Assembly (NCBI GenBank): GCA_964541375.1
Contig: CAZIPT010000039.1
Location: 1 to 18,707 of the forward strand
DNA from: JBAXEO01 sp964541375
GTDB taxonomy: Bacteria > Actinomycetota > Coriobacteriia > Anaerosomatales > JAAXUF01
Reading direction: 5' to 3'
DNA: 18,707 bases
The notes beneath the pieces were generated by a model that saw only the letters and a list, made by a program, of their open reading frames with translations, searched no databases and had not been told where the DNA came from. The position numbers and the translations under genes are program-made. Shown in pieces: positions 1 to 6,980 of the stretch (position 1 is the stretch's first letter; each line of letters starts with the position of its first letter).

Positions 1-1016
1 TTGATGATGTCGTTGGGCTGGAAGGTCGAATCGACCTTGCAGACCGGGCAGTCGTCCTTGCACGCCCGACAGCTGTCGCACTTGTTGAGCATGGCGACAT
101 CGAAGTCGAGAGCCAGGCGGGCCTTATCGGCAGACCTGTCGGCCCACTTGTCGAGGAACGGCTTGACGCTGACGCGGTGTATGTCGAGGCCGAGCTCCTC
201 GGGCTCGTGACCGTAGGCCAATGCGATGAGCTCCGAGAGGTACAGCACCGGCACGTTGACGTTCTCGTTGGCGCGCTGGGGTGCTGCCTGGTTCAGATCG
301 AACTGCTGGAAGCAGCTCGGGCACACGACAACGAGCGCGTCGACGTCGTGATTCTGCAGGTCATGAAGCTTGCGGCGGCAGAAGGCCAGCGACGAGTCAC
401 GCTCGCCTACCCGGTCCAAGGCCCCGCCGCAGCACTGCATCTTGGTCGGGTAGTCGACGACGCGCGCGCCTAGGGCCGCGACCATCTCCTCCACCTTCTT
501 GGGGTGAAGCGGGTCGTCCCAGCGCACGGCCGGCTGCGGGCGAAGAAGGTGACAGCCATAGTGAACGGCGATCCGCATGCCCCAGAAGTTCTTCTTGGCG
601 CCACTCGCTATCAGGCCGGTTCCCATGGAGTCGGCGAGCCACTCGGCGAAGTGCACGATCTGTAGGCTGCCGTCGTAGTGCAGGTCCTCGGCCTCAAGAC
701 GCTCGTTGATGATGTCGCGCTGGCGCCAGTCGGTCTTCAGGTGGCTCTGTGCCTCTTTGAACGTCGAGTAACACCCGTTGCAGGGGGTCACGACATCGAG
801 ACCGGCCTTCTCTACGATGGCAAGGTTGCGTGCAGCGGCGGTGTAGAACGCGTCCGGGTCGTTGGCCTTGACCAGCGTGCCCTCGGGGCAGCACGTGTGG
901 CCCGGCAGTTCGACGACGCGCGCGCCGAGGTCATCAAACATGACCCGGGTCGCCTTCTCGATGAACGGGAACCGCGCGGGGATCGTGCACCCCCAAAAGA
1001 CCGCGAACTCCTTCAT
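1..1016 (-). CDS. HdrB-HdrC-like iron-sulfur fusion protein (3' end outside window)
   Basis: Seen: 338 codons from an ATG at 1016, preceded by AAAGG; the 3' end lies beyond base 1. Two cysteine-rich CCG domains match the CX31-39CCX35-36CXXC pattern exactly. The first uses C10, C42-C43, C79 and C82; the second uses C155, C195-C196, C232 and C235. A ferredoxin-type cluster CxxCxxCxxxC follows (C313, C316, C319, C323), with C326 nearby. Known: two CCG domains define HdrB of heterodisulfide reductase and related enzymes, where they hold non-cubane 4Fe-4S clusters and reduce disulfides; the ferredoxin-like part is HdrC. Inference: a soluble HdrB-HdrC fusion passing electrons between a partner (HdrA/flavin or a dehydrogenase) and a disulfide or similar acceptor. 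The partner genes would lie left of the window, so the substrate cannot be named. It is probably controlled by the hairpin leader immediately upstream. Confidence 0.88.
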   Translation of the reverse strand, partial: MKEFAVFWGCTIPARFPFIEKATRVMFDDLGARVVELPGHTCCPEGTLVKANDPDAFYTAAARNLAIVEKAGLDVVTPCNGCYSTFKEAQSHLKTDWRQRDIINERLEAEDLHYDGSLQIVHFAEWLADSMGTGLIASGAKKNFWGMRIAVHYGCHLLRPQPAVRWDDPLHPKKVEEMVAALGARVVDYPTKMQCCGGALDRVGERDSSLAFCRRKLHDLQNHDVDALVVVCPSCFQQFDLNQAAPQRANENVNVPVLYLSELIALAYGHEPEELGLDIHRVSVKPFLDKWADRSADKARLALDFDVAMLNKCDSCRACKDDCPVCKVDSTFQPNDII

Positions 1017-1054
1017 GTGAATCGCCTTTCGTCGCGATATCGTCTAAGAGAACG

Positions 1055-1091
1055 AAAAACGCCCGCTCAACCCCCGTTTCGGGGTCGGGCG
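1055..1091 (-). terminator. Leader terminator (attenuator) before the HdrB-HdrC gene
   Basis: On the minus strand GCCCG (1090-1086) pairs with CGGGC (1065-1061) and ACCCC (1085-1081) with GGGGT (1074-1070), around loop GAAACG. Five T (1059-1055) follow directly. It lies between the putative promoter and the Hdr start codon, so it would block the gene unless bypassed. An alternative register pairs CGCTC (1095-1091) with GAGCG (1068-1064). Confidence 0.7.
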
Positions 1092-1134
1092 AGCGACAGT
1101 GCTCGTCTCTATATCCGGCACTCCATTGTGCTGG
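1090..1134 (-). promoter_or_regulatory. Twin hexaloop hairpins, ANTAR antitermination target candidate
   Basis: Seen on the minus strand: hairpin P1 has stem GCAC/GTGC (1131-1128 and 1121-1118), extended by CC/GG across an A-C mismatch, with hexaloop AATGGA. Nine bases later hairpin P2 has stem CGAGC/GCTCG (1105-1101 and 1094-1090) with hexaloop ACTGTC. Both loops have A at position 1 and G at position 4. The 3' arm of P2 overlaps the base of the following terminator. Known: ANTAR proteins bind two adjacent hairpins with hexanucleotide loops carrying A1 and G4, and the second hairpin excludes a terminator. Inference: the Hdr gene is controlled by ANTAR antitermination, plausibly by the regulator at 4947-5516. 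Confidence 0.68.
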
Positions 1135-1141
1135 TCGGGAA

Positions 1142-1170
1142 AGTGTACCACGCGTTGCAGGTGGTGCGAA
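1142..1170 (-). promoter_or_regulatory. Candidate promoter of the HdrB-HdrC leader
   Basis: On the minus strand a -35 TTCGCA (1170-1165) lies 17 bases from a -10 TACACT (1147-1142), four of six matches to sigma-70 consensus in each. The predicted start near 1135 places hairpin P1 at the very 5' end of the transcript. Confidence 0.5.
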
Positions 1171-1187
1171 ACACCGCGGAAACGAAA

Positions 1188-1213
1188 GAGGAGGAGCCCG
1201 AAGGCCCCTCCTC
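1188..1213 (-). terminator. Rho-independent terminator of the glutamate synthase gene
   Basis: On the minus strand GAGGAGG and CCTCCTC arms enclose a GCC/GGC step closed by a TTCG tetraloop, with one A-C mismatch. TTTCGTTT follows. It starts 25 bases after the TAG stop at 1239-1241, as expected for the end of this transcript, and separates it from the Hdr leader promoter. Confidence 0.82.
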
Positions 1214-1238
1214 TAGCGAAATCGGGACTCTGACGGAA

Positions 1239-2126
1239 CTACCCCTCGATGATCCGCATCGCCTCATCGCGATAGGCGTCTGTGACGAACGGAATCCCGG
1301 AGATCTCGGCCGAGTCCCGTGTAAGTGCCATCAGGTCGCAACGCCCGATGGTGTCGAGGCGCATGTTGCGCGAGCCGCTCATCAATTGCTGGAGGCCCAC
1401 CTTGATCTTGTCGGAGTAGGTGTAGATGCCCAGCGCGCCCATGGGGAACTTGTCGGCCTCGTCGCCGTACTCCGCTTTCAGAGTCTCGTAGGTGACGAAG
1501 ATCTCTTCCTTGGTTGTACCGAACGCGGAAACGGACTTGGGCAGGTCCTGCTCCTGCATCCACAGCTCGATGTTCTTGCCGACGAAGCCGGGGATCATGA
1601 GCGCGCGGCCCATGCAGACCGCCTTGGCATGCGGAGCACCCAAGGCGATCACCTTGAATACATGGTCCTCCGTGGAGAAGCCGCCAGCCATCGCGATATC
1701 CGGAACAAAGGCACCTTGGCCGGCGAGCTTCTCGAGCAACTCGTTGGCCATGCACTGCAGGTAGAACGTCGGAACGCCCCACTCTTCCATCATGCGCCAC
1801 GGGCTCATTCCCGTGCCACCGGGTGCGCCGTCGATGGTAACCAGATCGATACGCGCGTTCGAAGCCCACTTCAGCGCCATGGCGAGCTCTCTCATGGGGT
1901 AGGCGCCCGTCTTGAGTGTCACGCGCTGCACTCCCAGGTCACGCAACCGCTGGACCTCGGCGTAGAATCCCTCTTCTTCAACGAAGCCGAGACGGCTGTG
2001 ACGCTCGAACTGCCGGATTGCGCCGTCCGCAAACGCAGCCTGTACCGCAGGGTCGGACGGGTCGGGCGTCACCAGATAGCCACGTTTCTGCAGCTCCAGC
2101 GCGCGGTCCAGACTGCCGACCTTGAT
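1239..2126 (-). CDS. Glutamate synthase FMN-domain protein, C-terminal part after in-frame TAG
   Basis: This is the second part of one gene. It continues in the same frame directly after the TAG at 2127-2129 and runs 295 codons to a TAG at 1239. Seen: IDGAPGGTGMSP and AMAGGFST...KVIALGAPHA...CMGRALMI, which match the flavin- and substrate-binding (beta/alpha)8 barrel of the glutamate synthase large subunit. Translation on its own would need a restart; the first plausible codon is a GTG at 2072, with no good ribosome binding site, and it would lack part of the barrel. The segment keeps a clean coding frame, normal length and conserved motifs, so the interruption is either very recent, a sequencing error or read through. 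Role if intact: transfer of the amide nitrogen of glutamine to 2-oxoglutarate, paired with the divergent glnA. Confidence 0.75.
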   Translation of the reverse strand: MKVGSLDRALELQKRGYLVTPDPSDPAVQAAFADGAIRQFERHSRLGFVEEEGFYAEVQRLRDLGVQRVTLKTGAYPMRELAMALKWASNARIDLVTIDGAPGGTGMSPWRMMEEWGVPTFYLQCMANELLEKLAGQGAFVPDIAMAGGFSTEDHVFKVIALGAPHAKAVCMGRALMIPGFVGKNIELWMQEQDLPKSVSAFGTTKEEIFVTYETLKAEYGDEADKFPMGALGIYTYSDKIKVGLQQLMSGSRNMRLDTIGRCDLMALTRDSAEISGIPFVTDAYRDEAMRIIEG

Positions 2127-2129
2127 CTA
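2127..2129 (-). other. In-frame amber (TAG) codon splitting the glutamate synthase gene
   Basis: The protein reads ...GQGAKCIGG, then TAG, then IKVGSLDRALELQKRGY. It is codon 235 of an otherwise open 530-codon frame. From memory of the family the position is usually Glu, so one G-to-T change (GAG to TAG) would explain it. TAG also ends at least nine genes in this window, so it is an ordinary stop in this genome. Confidence 0.9.
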
Positions 2130-2831
2130 ACCACCGATGCATTTGGCGCCCTGCCCCCACTTGAGTTCCATGGTCGTGACGCCCAGCTTCTCGACGCAGT
2201 ATTCTGCGACGCCCAGCCGGGTGTCCTCGACGTTCATCTGGACCAGGATGTCACCGTACCCATCCTGCTGGTAGCGGCGGAAGAGCTCCACGCGACGCTT
2301 CATATCCGGAGCGTTGGCGACCTTGCCGTGCTTGTCGAGTACGAGCGCGGGGTCTATGCCGCAGACGTTCTCGCCGCACACTATCGAGACGCCGGAGATG
2401 GCGGCGCCCACCGCGAAGTGCTCCCAGTTCTTTCGGGCAATCTCGGTCGATCCCAGTGCACCCGTGAAGATCGGAACCTTCATCTTCACCTTGTTGACAT
2501 CGCCGAACGCGGTCTCCGTGCTGACCATCGGAAACAGAGTGTTGTCCGGGTTTCCCTCTACGCCTTCGGCGAGGCCCTTGGCTCCCAGCGCATAGCCCTG
2601 GATGTTGAGGTGGGAGTAGTCGATCGGGTAGTCCTTGTCCCCACCCGCGGTGATTTCGCCGAACGGACCGGGGTAGATGACCTCGCGGCCGCGGAACGAA
2701 GACTTGAAGACTTCACAGTTGCCGCGACAGCCGTCGACACAACGGGCGCAAAGACCGGAACCCGGGACTACATCCTTCGAACGATTCGATGTCTGGGTGA
2801 CGTCACTACCCTTGGGACACTGCAGATTCAT
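2127..2831 (-). CDS. Glutamate synthase FMN-domain protein, N-terminal part up to in-frame TAG
   Basis: Starts at ATG 2831 behind a strong purine-rich site (AGGGGAGGGG, about 8 bases upstream) and runs 234 codons to the TAG at 2127-2129. Seen: an N-terminal cysteine cluster GLCARCVDGCRGNCEVF (CxxCxxxCxxxC), suggesting a 4Fe-4S cluster. The start of the glutamate synthase barrel follows, with PIFTGALGSTEIA and GENVCG. The rest of the barrel lies in frame after the TAG; the whole would be about 530 residues, the usual size of archaeal-type single-domain GltB. There is no glutaminase domain, so ammonia or glutamine handling would need another protein. It is transcribed divergently from glnA, consistent with GS-GOGAT nitrogen assimilation. 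Family assignment is firm; whether a functional product is made is not known. Confidence 0.78.
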   Translation of the reverse strand: MNLQCPKGSDVTQTSNRSKDVVPGSGLCARCVDGCRGNCEVFKSSFRGREVIYPGPFGEITAGGDKDYPIDYSHLNIQGYALGAKGLAEGVEGNPDNTLFPMVSTETAFGDVNKVKMKVPIFTGALGSTEIARKNWEHFAVGAAISGVSIVCGENVCGIDPALVLDKHGKVANAPDMKRRVELFRRYQQDGYGDILVQMNVEDTRLGVAEYCVEKLGVTTMELKWGQGAKCIGG

Positions 2832-2886
2832 GCGTGGTACCCCTCCCCTGTCTACATTCACTCCGCTCTGGTTTGCGGTTGCAGCA

Positions 2887-2915
2887 TTTATGCGGCATTT
2901 TGGTGGATATTGCAA
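2887..2915 (-). promoter_or_regulatory. Candidate promoter of the glutamate synthase gene
   Basis: On the minus strand TTGCAA (2915-2910) is followed after 17 bases by CATAAA (2892-2887). The start would be near 2880, giving a 49-base leader. The GAAACA repeats at 2923-2950 then lie at about -43 to -70, a normal activator position. Confidence 0.45.
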
Positions 2916-2925
2916 TCTGTATGAA
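2898..2925 (+). promoter_or_regulatory. Weak candidate promoter of glnA
   Basis: TTTTGG (2898-2903), 16 bases, then TATGAA (2920-2925). An alternative is TTGCGG (2873-2878), 17 bases, CATTTT (2896-2901). Neither is strong, and the choice decides whether the GAAACA repeats lie over or after the transcription start. Confidence 0.25.
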
Positions 2926-2950
2926 ACACTCCCGAAACACCACCGAAACA
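2923..2950 (+). repeat. Three GAAACA repeats at 11-bp spacing (operator candidate)
   Basis: GAAACA occurs at 2923-2928, 2934-2939 and 2945-2950, each 11 bases after the last, that is one per DNA turn on one face of the helix. Known: the actinobacterial nitrogen regulator GlnR (OmpR family) binds boxes with the b-site GaAAc followed by six spacer bases, giving the same 11-bp period. The repeats sit between the divergent glutamate synthase and glutamine synthetase genes. Inference: a GlnR-like regulator binds here. No such regulator is encoded in the window. Confidence 0.55.
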
Positions 2951-2970
2951 TTGAGGAGCGTGAACGCCGA

Positions 2971-4299
2971 ATGCCGGACCAGCTTCGCACCGAGGCCGTG
3001 GCACGAATCGTCGACCAGAACGTGGAGTTCATCCATCTGTGGTTCACCGACGTCCTAGGGTTCCTCAAGACCTTCGTCATCACGGTTGACGAGCTCGACA
3101 CGGCCATGGCCGAGGGGATGGGATTCGATGGCTCCTCCATCCAGGGCTTCGCCCGAATCGAAGAGTCGGACATGGTGGCACTACCCGACCCCACCACGCT
3201 CCAGATCCTGCCTTGGCGCCAGGACGGCCAGCCTGTCGCGACCATGTTCTGCGACATCGTGCGGCCGGATGGCAGCCCGTACGAAGGCGACCCTCGCTAC
3301 GTGCTCAAGCGCAACCTCAAGCGCGCCGCGGAGCTGGGCTTCACGTTCTACGTTGGCCCTGAGCTGGAGTACTACTACCTGAAGAACGACGTGTCCCCTG
3401 AAGTCGTCGACCACGGAACGTACTTCGACCAGACAACGCGTGATCTAGCCGTAGACCTGCGCAACCAGACGGTTCGAACCCTCAAGTCCTTCGGCATCCA
3501 AGTCGAGTACAGCCATCACGAGGTGGGCCCGAGCCAGCACGAGATCGACCTGCGCTACAACGAGGCTCTCAAGATGGCAGACGGGGTGATGACCTACCGC
3601 CTTGTGGTCAAAGAGGTGGCCCAGCTGAGTGATCTCTATGCGACCTTCATGCCCAAGCCGATGTACGGCGAGGCCGGCAGTGGAATGCACGTGCACCAGT
3701 CGCTCTTCAAGGGCGACTCCAACGCGTTCTACGACCCGGCCGATGAATACCACCTGTCGCAGACTGCAAAGCACTACATCGCGGGCCTTCTGCACCATGC
3801 GCGCGCGATCAGCGCCGTGACCAACCAGTGGGTGAACTCCTACAAGCGGCTGGTCTCGGGCTACGAAGCCCCCGTCCACATCTGCTGGGCGCACCGCAAC
3901 CGCTCGGCCTTGGTTCGCGTGCCGATGTACAAGCCCGGAAAGGAGAAGGCCACCCGCATCGAACTGCGCTCGCCCGACCCTGCATGCAATCCCTACCTGG
4001 CCTTCTCGGTCATGCTCGCGGCCGGTCTCGACGGTATTGCCCGCGGCCTTGAGCTGCCTGCCGACGTGACCGACGACGTCTACGAGATGACGGCCGAGCA
4101 GCGCGCAGCTGCGGGAATCGGGCAGCTTCCGGAGAGTCTCAAAGAGGCCATCGATGAGCTGGAGAAGAGTGAGTTGCTACGGGACGCCCTGGGTGAACCG
4201 GTATTCCGGTGGCTGATCCGCAACAAGCGAATCGAGTGGCACCAGTATCGGACACGCGTCACGCAGTGGGAGGTCGAAGAGTACCTACCGCTCCTCTAG
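2971..4299 (+). CDS. glnA: Glutamine synthetase, class I-alpha
   Basis: Makes glutamine from glutamate, ammonia and ATP in the cytoplasm as a dodecamer. Seen, 442 residues: GFDGSSIQGF near residue 50, MFCDI, the metal ligands in GPELEYY, HHEVGPSQHEIDL, FMPKPMYGEAGSGMHVHQSL, the ATP/glutamate-binding segment NSYKRLVSGYEAP, HRNRSALVRVP, and the RIELRSPDPACNPYLAF block. The C-terminal end WEVEEYLPLL is complete. The adenylylation tyrosine motif of the beta class is absent (DVYEMTAEQ is found there) and the length fits the alpha class, so control is likely transcriptional and by feedback. The ATG at 2971 is chosen for family length; GAGGAG lies 12 bases upstream, a long spacing. The gene ends in two tandem stops, TAG TAG. 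It converges with the LysE-family gene, leaving 7 bases between stop codons. Confidence 0.96.
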   Translation: MPDQLRTEAVARIVDQNVEFIHLWFTDVLGFLKTFVITVDELDTAMAEGMGFDGSSIQGFARIEESDMVALPDPTTLQILPWRQDGQPVATMFCDIVRPDGSPYEGDPRYVLKRNLKRAAELGFTFYVGPELEYYYLKNDVSPEVVDHGTYFDQTTRDLAVDLRNQTVRTLKSFGIQVEYSHHEVGPSQHEIDLRYNEALKMADGVMTYRLVVKEVAQLSDLYATFMPKPMYGEAGSGMHVHQSLFKGDSNAFYDPADEYHLSQTAKHYIAGLLHHARAISAVTNQWVNSYKRLVSGYEAPVHICWAHRNRSALVRVPMYKPGKEKATRIELRSPDPACNPYLAFSVMLAAGLDGIARGLELPADVTDDVYEMTAEQRAAAGIGQLPESLKEAIDELEKSELLRDALGEPVFRWLIRNKRIEWHQYRTRVTQWEVEEYLPLL

Positions 4300-4306
4300 T
4301 AGCGCA

Positions 4307-4942
4307 CTATCCGAGAAGCCCAACGACGCCCGCCCAAATGGCAAAAAGTCCAAACGCGGCAACGACTCCACCTGAAACACGGTTGACCAGCCCCATCCCT
4401 CGGTCGCTCACGGCGTGCCTCATGAGCGCCACGCCTGTTGTGAGTGCAAGCCACCAGGAGAGCGAGCCGAGCGCAACGCCAAGCGTGGACACCCCCGCCG
4501 AGAATGCGTCGGTCTGTCCCACGAGCCCCGCACTCGCGAATACCGCCGCAAAGGCCATGATCGTCATCGGATTAGTGAGAGTCAGAGCGAAAGCGCTCGA
4601 GTACAGGGCCCATATCCGCCACGATCCGTCGGCGCGAACGGCTTCGCTCCCCAGCGGCGCCTTGAACGCCCGCCAGCCCAGCCAGACCAGCACCAGTCCA
4701 CCGCCGATACGCAGCGGAATCTGTGCCGAGACCAGGAGTTGCGAGAACACCGTGAGGCCGAAGGCGGCGAGTCCGGCGTAGAGCGCATCCGCGGTCGCGA
4801 TGCCCGCGCCGGTGGTCGCCCCGGCGCGCCAACCATGGCTGAGGGTACGCTGGATGCAGAGCACACCCATCGCGCCGACGGGTGCCGCCACAGCGATACC
4901 GATCACGAACATCCTCGCGAAGAGCGCTGCGGTATCGGTCAC
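4307..4942 (-). CDS. LysE/RhtB-family amino acid exporter
   Basis: Inner-membrane exporter, 211 residues, with about six hydrophobic segments. Seen: the family N-terminus FVIGIAVAAPVGAMGVLCIQRTL, with the conserved PVGP-like turn, G-rich second helix GATTGAGIATADALYAGLAAFG, and the central TLTNPMTIMAFAAVFA, matching the NP(K/M) helix-break of LysE proteins. The start is taken as GTG 4942, four bases after the stop of the response-regulator gene; the next candidate, ATG 4912, has no spacing for a ribosome site. As third gene of the sensor-regulator operon it is probably cotranscribed with them. The substrate cannot be told; family members export lysine, arginine, threonine or homoserine lactones. 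No clear terminator lies between it and the convergent glnA. Confidence 0.85.
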   Translation of the reverse strand: MTDTAALFARMFVIGIAVAAPVGAMGVLCIQRTLSHGWRAGATTGAGIATADALYAGLAAFGLTVFSQLLVSAQIPLRIGGGLVLVWLGWRAFKAPLGSEAVRADGSWRIWALYSSAFALTLTNPMTIMAFAAVFASAGLVGQTDAFSAGVSTLGVALGSLSWWLALTTGVALMRHAVSDRGMGLVNRVSGGVVAAFGLFAIWAGVVGLLG

Positions 4943-4946
4943 GCTG

Positions 4947-5516
4947 CTACTCGGTCGCCTCTGAGGCGATGACGACCGCCTCGGCAATCTCGCGGAGCGT
5001 CCTGCGCTTGTCCATCGCGAGCTTCTGCAGCCGCTTGAAGGCGTCGGGCTCCGACATCCCCCTCGCCATCAGGATCCCTTTGGCGCGGTCGACGGTCTTG
5101 CGCGTCTCGAGACGCTCACCGAGATCTTCGACCTCCGCCGCAAGCGCCGATGCCTCCGCGAAGCGTGCGATCGCGAGCGCCATGGCCGGCAGTACGTCGA
5201 TTCGCGTGAACGGCTTGACCACGTAGGCCATCGCGCCAGCCGAGGCTGCCTGCTCCACGTACGCTCCCTGTGAGAACGCCGTCACCATCACAACCGGCGC
5301 GATGCGCTCAGCGCCGATCGTCTCGGCGGCCTCGATGCCACTTACGTCCGGCATGCTGATGTCCATGAACACTATGTCGGGCGAAAGCGATCGGGCGAAC
5401 TCGATCGCCTCGGCACCATCGCGGGCCTCTGCGACGATCTCGTGGCCCTCCTCCTCGAGCATCTCCCGCAGATCCATCCGGATCAAGGCCTCGTCTTCGG
5501 CTATCAGAACGCGCAC
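4947..5516 (-). CDS. pdtaR: ANTAR-domain response regulator, PdtaR-like
   Basis: Cytoplasmic RNA-binding antiterminator switched on by phosphorylation, 189 residues. Seen: receiver domain at residues 1-120 with acidic pair E7-D8, phospho-acceptor D52 in IVFMDISMP, the switch Thr in VMVTAFS and Lys in YVVKPF. A short coiled coil follows, then an ANTAR domain at about 130-185 (LETRKTVDRAKGILMARGMS...DAFKRLQKLAM). The sequence follows Mycobacterium tuberculosis PdtaR closely, including IAEDEALIRMDL and SERLETRK-type linker. GTG 5516 is preceded by GAGGAG at 7 bases, one base after the stop of the kinase gene, so translation is probably coupled. Known: ANTAR proteins bind paired hexaloop hairpins to prevent termination. 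A matching pair is present at 1090-1134. Confidence 0.94.
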   Translation of the reverse strand: MRVLIAEDEALIRMDLREMLEEEGHEIVAEARDGAEAIEFARSLSPDIVFMDISMPDVSGIEAAETIGAERIAPVVMVTAFSQGAYVEQAASAGAMAYVVKPFTRIDVLPAMALAIARFAEASALAAEVEDLGERLETRKTVDRAKGILMARGMSEPDAFKRLQKLAMDKRRTLREIAEAVVIASEATE

Positions 5517-5517
5517 G

Positions 5518-6960
5518 TTACTGCTCCTCACCGGCGGCGACAGGGATAGAGGCGCGCGAATCGGTGAAAGGAACCCGGACGGTGACGGTAGTGCCTCTGC
5601 CGCCCGAGAAGGTGATCGTGCCGCCCAGGTCATCCTCGACCACGGTGCGCACGATGGCGAGCCCCAAGTGCGCCGAGCGAGCAGACTCGAAGCCGTCCGG
5701 CAGACCGACCCCGTCATCTCGTACCGTCAAGACGAGTTCGTCCTTGATTCGGCGGGTAGTGACGCTCACTGTGCCGTGATCACGCTCGCCTATTCCGTGC
5801 TCGAGCGCGTTGTGTACCAGCTCGGCAAGCGCGAGCGCGAGTGAAGTGGCCGTCCGCGCGTCGACGTCTCCGGTCTGCCCCTCGAAGGCCACGGCCACAT
5901 GATCGCCCTCGCCGACGAGGCCCCGTCGCACCAGATCAACCACCGTCGTGGCGACCTCGGAGAAGTCGACCCGCTCCTCATCCGAGCCCGCAAGGAGTTC
6001 GTGCACCACAGCCATGGCGCCCACCCGCTCGGTCGCCTCGGCGAGTGCTCGGCGAACCTCCTCGGAGTCGCTTCGACGTGCCTGGATGCGCAGAAGCGAA
6101 GCGATCGTCTGCAGGTTGTTCTTCACCCGGTGGTGCACTTCTCGGATGGTCGCGTCTTTGACCTTGATCTCCTGCTCGCGCCGGTGTGCTTCAGTGAGAT
6201 CTTCCACTAGAACCAGCGCGCCCGCCGGCAGATCGATAGTGCGGTAGCCCAGCACCCGCTCGGCAACCGGCGTCTCAACTGCCACGCCTTGGCCGGTCCC
6301 GAGCGCCGGCGCGATGCCGAAGCCGCCGCCGGGGAGCCCGGATGCCTTCATGCCGGTCAGTTCCGCGTCGACACCCGCAAGCCTCATGATGTTGACCGCG
6401 TTGGGCGAGGCATACGCGATCGTTCCGAGGGGGCCGACGCGCATGACCCCGTCGCCCGCCGTGCGAACCGCCGAGAAGGGCTCGCTGCTGCGCACGTCGA
6501 TGATGGGGCCGTCGCGCAGCGCGTCGAGCAGCTCCTCGGCAACGTCCATGAACGCGGCTTCCATCGCGCCAGCCGAACGGGTCACCTGCTCGGCGAGATC
6601 GCGCAGAACCACGGCGCGGGGTTGCCCGTCGCCGATCGGCCACGCCGAAGTCGAGTAGGTGATGCCGCGGGCGACGCGACGCCGGGCACCCGACGCCGGT
6701 TCGCCGGTCTTAAGCGCGGCGTACGCTTCGGGTTCCTCGGCAGGGTCGAGCACGCGACCCACGCGGCTCGTCGCGATAGGCGCCACCGCAGTATTGGGTC
6801 TGGCGTCGGCGACGACCACGAGCCGACCGTGGTCTCCCGGGGACGCAAGCGCGACGTCTCCGTAGCCCATGTCAGCCACGAGCTGCAGGTTCGCAGCGAC
6901 GTTGTCGAGGTGCGCCTGCGCAGGCGTCCTCTTCTTCTCGGCTGGGCGCTTAGATGACAT
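5518..6960 (-). CDS. pdtaS: Sensor histidine kinase, PdtaS-like (HisKA_2)
   Basis: Soluble sensor kinase for the regulator just downstream, 480 residues with no membrane segment. Seen: N-terminal GAF-like domain at about residues 15-125 (NLQLVADMGYGDVALA, RPNTAVAP). A PAS-like domain at about 165-260 begins TAGDGVMRVGPLGTIAYASPNA. The H-box TIREVHHRVKNNLQTIASLL has phospho-His at 276/277. The ATPase domain has N-box ELVHNALEHG, G-box VRDDGVGLPDGF and G2-box GGRGTTVTVRVP. The same domain order and several strings occur in M. tuberculosis PdtaS (in that organism the two genes are not adjacent; here they are one base apart). The start ATG 6960 sits 6 bases from a TATACT element, so the mRNA may be leaderless. 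The signal is unknown. Confidence 0.93.
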   Translation of the reverse strand: MSSKRPAEKKRTPAQAHLDNVAANLQLVADMGYGDVALASPGDHGRLVVVADARPNTAVAPIATSRVGRVLDPAEEPEAYAALKTGEPASGARRRVARGITYSTSAWPIGDGQPRAVVLRDLAEQVTRSAGAMEAAFMDVAEELLDALRDGPIIDVRSSEPFSAVRTAGDGVMRVGPLGTIAYASPNAVNIMRLAGVDAELTGMKASGLPGGGFGIAPALGTGQGVAVETPVAERVLGYRTIDLPAGALVLVEDLTEAHRREQEIKVKDATIREVHHRVKNNLQTIASLLRIQARRSDSEEVRRALAEATERVGAMAVVHELLAGSDEERVDFSEVATTVVDLVRRGLVGEGDHVAVAFEGQTGDVDARTATSLALALAELVHNALEHGIGERDHGTVSVTTRRIKDELVLTVRDDGVGLPDGFESARSAHLGLAIVRTVVEDDLGGTITFSGGRGTTVTVRVPFTDSRASIPVAAGEEQ

Positions 6961-6966
6961 ATGCGC

Positions 6967-6972
6967 AGTATA
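6967..6972 (-). promoter_or_regulatory. -10 element of the pdtaS operon, likely leaderless start
   Basis: TATACT on the minus strand is followed by six bases and then the ATG at 6960. Transcription starting 7 bases after the -10 would begin at the A of the start codon. No ribosome binding site is present. A -35 match is poor (CAGATT at 17 bases). Confidence 0.5.
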
Positions 6973-6980
6973 CCCGCGGC

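Noticed and set aside
2127..2129. Genome-wide reassignment of TAG
   Set aside because: At least nine genes in the window, including glnA (in tandem), pdtaR, atpA, atpE and atpF, end naturally in TAG at the expected protein length.
678..2924. Very long open frame on the plus strand, about 750 codons
   Set aside because: It runs antisense to the HdrB-HdrC and glutamate synthase genes, has no recognisable domain, and arises from high GC codon bias of the genes on the other strand.
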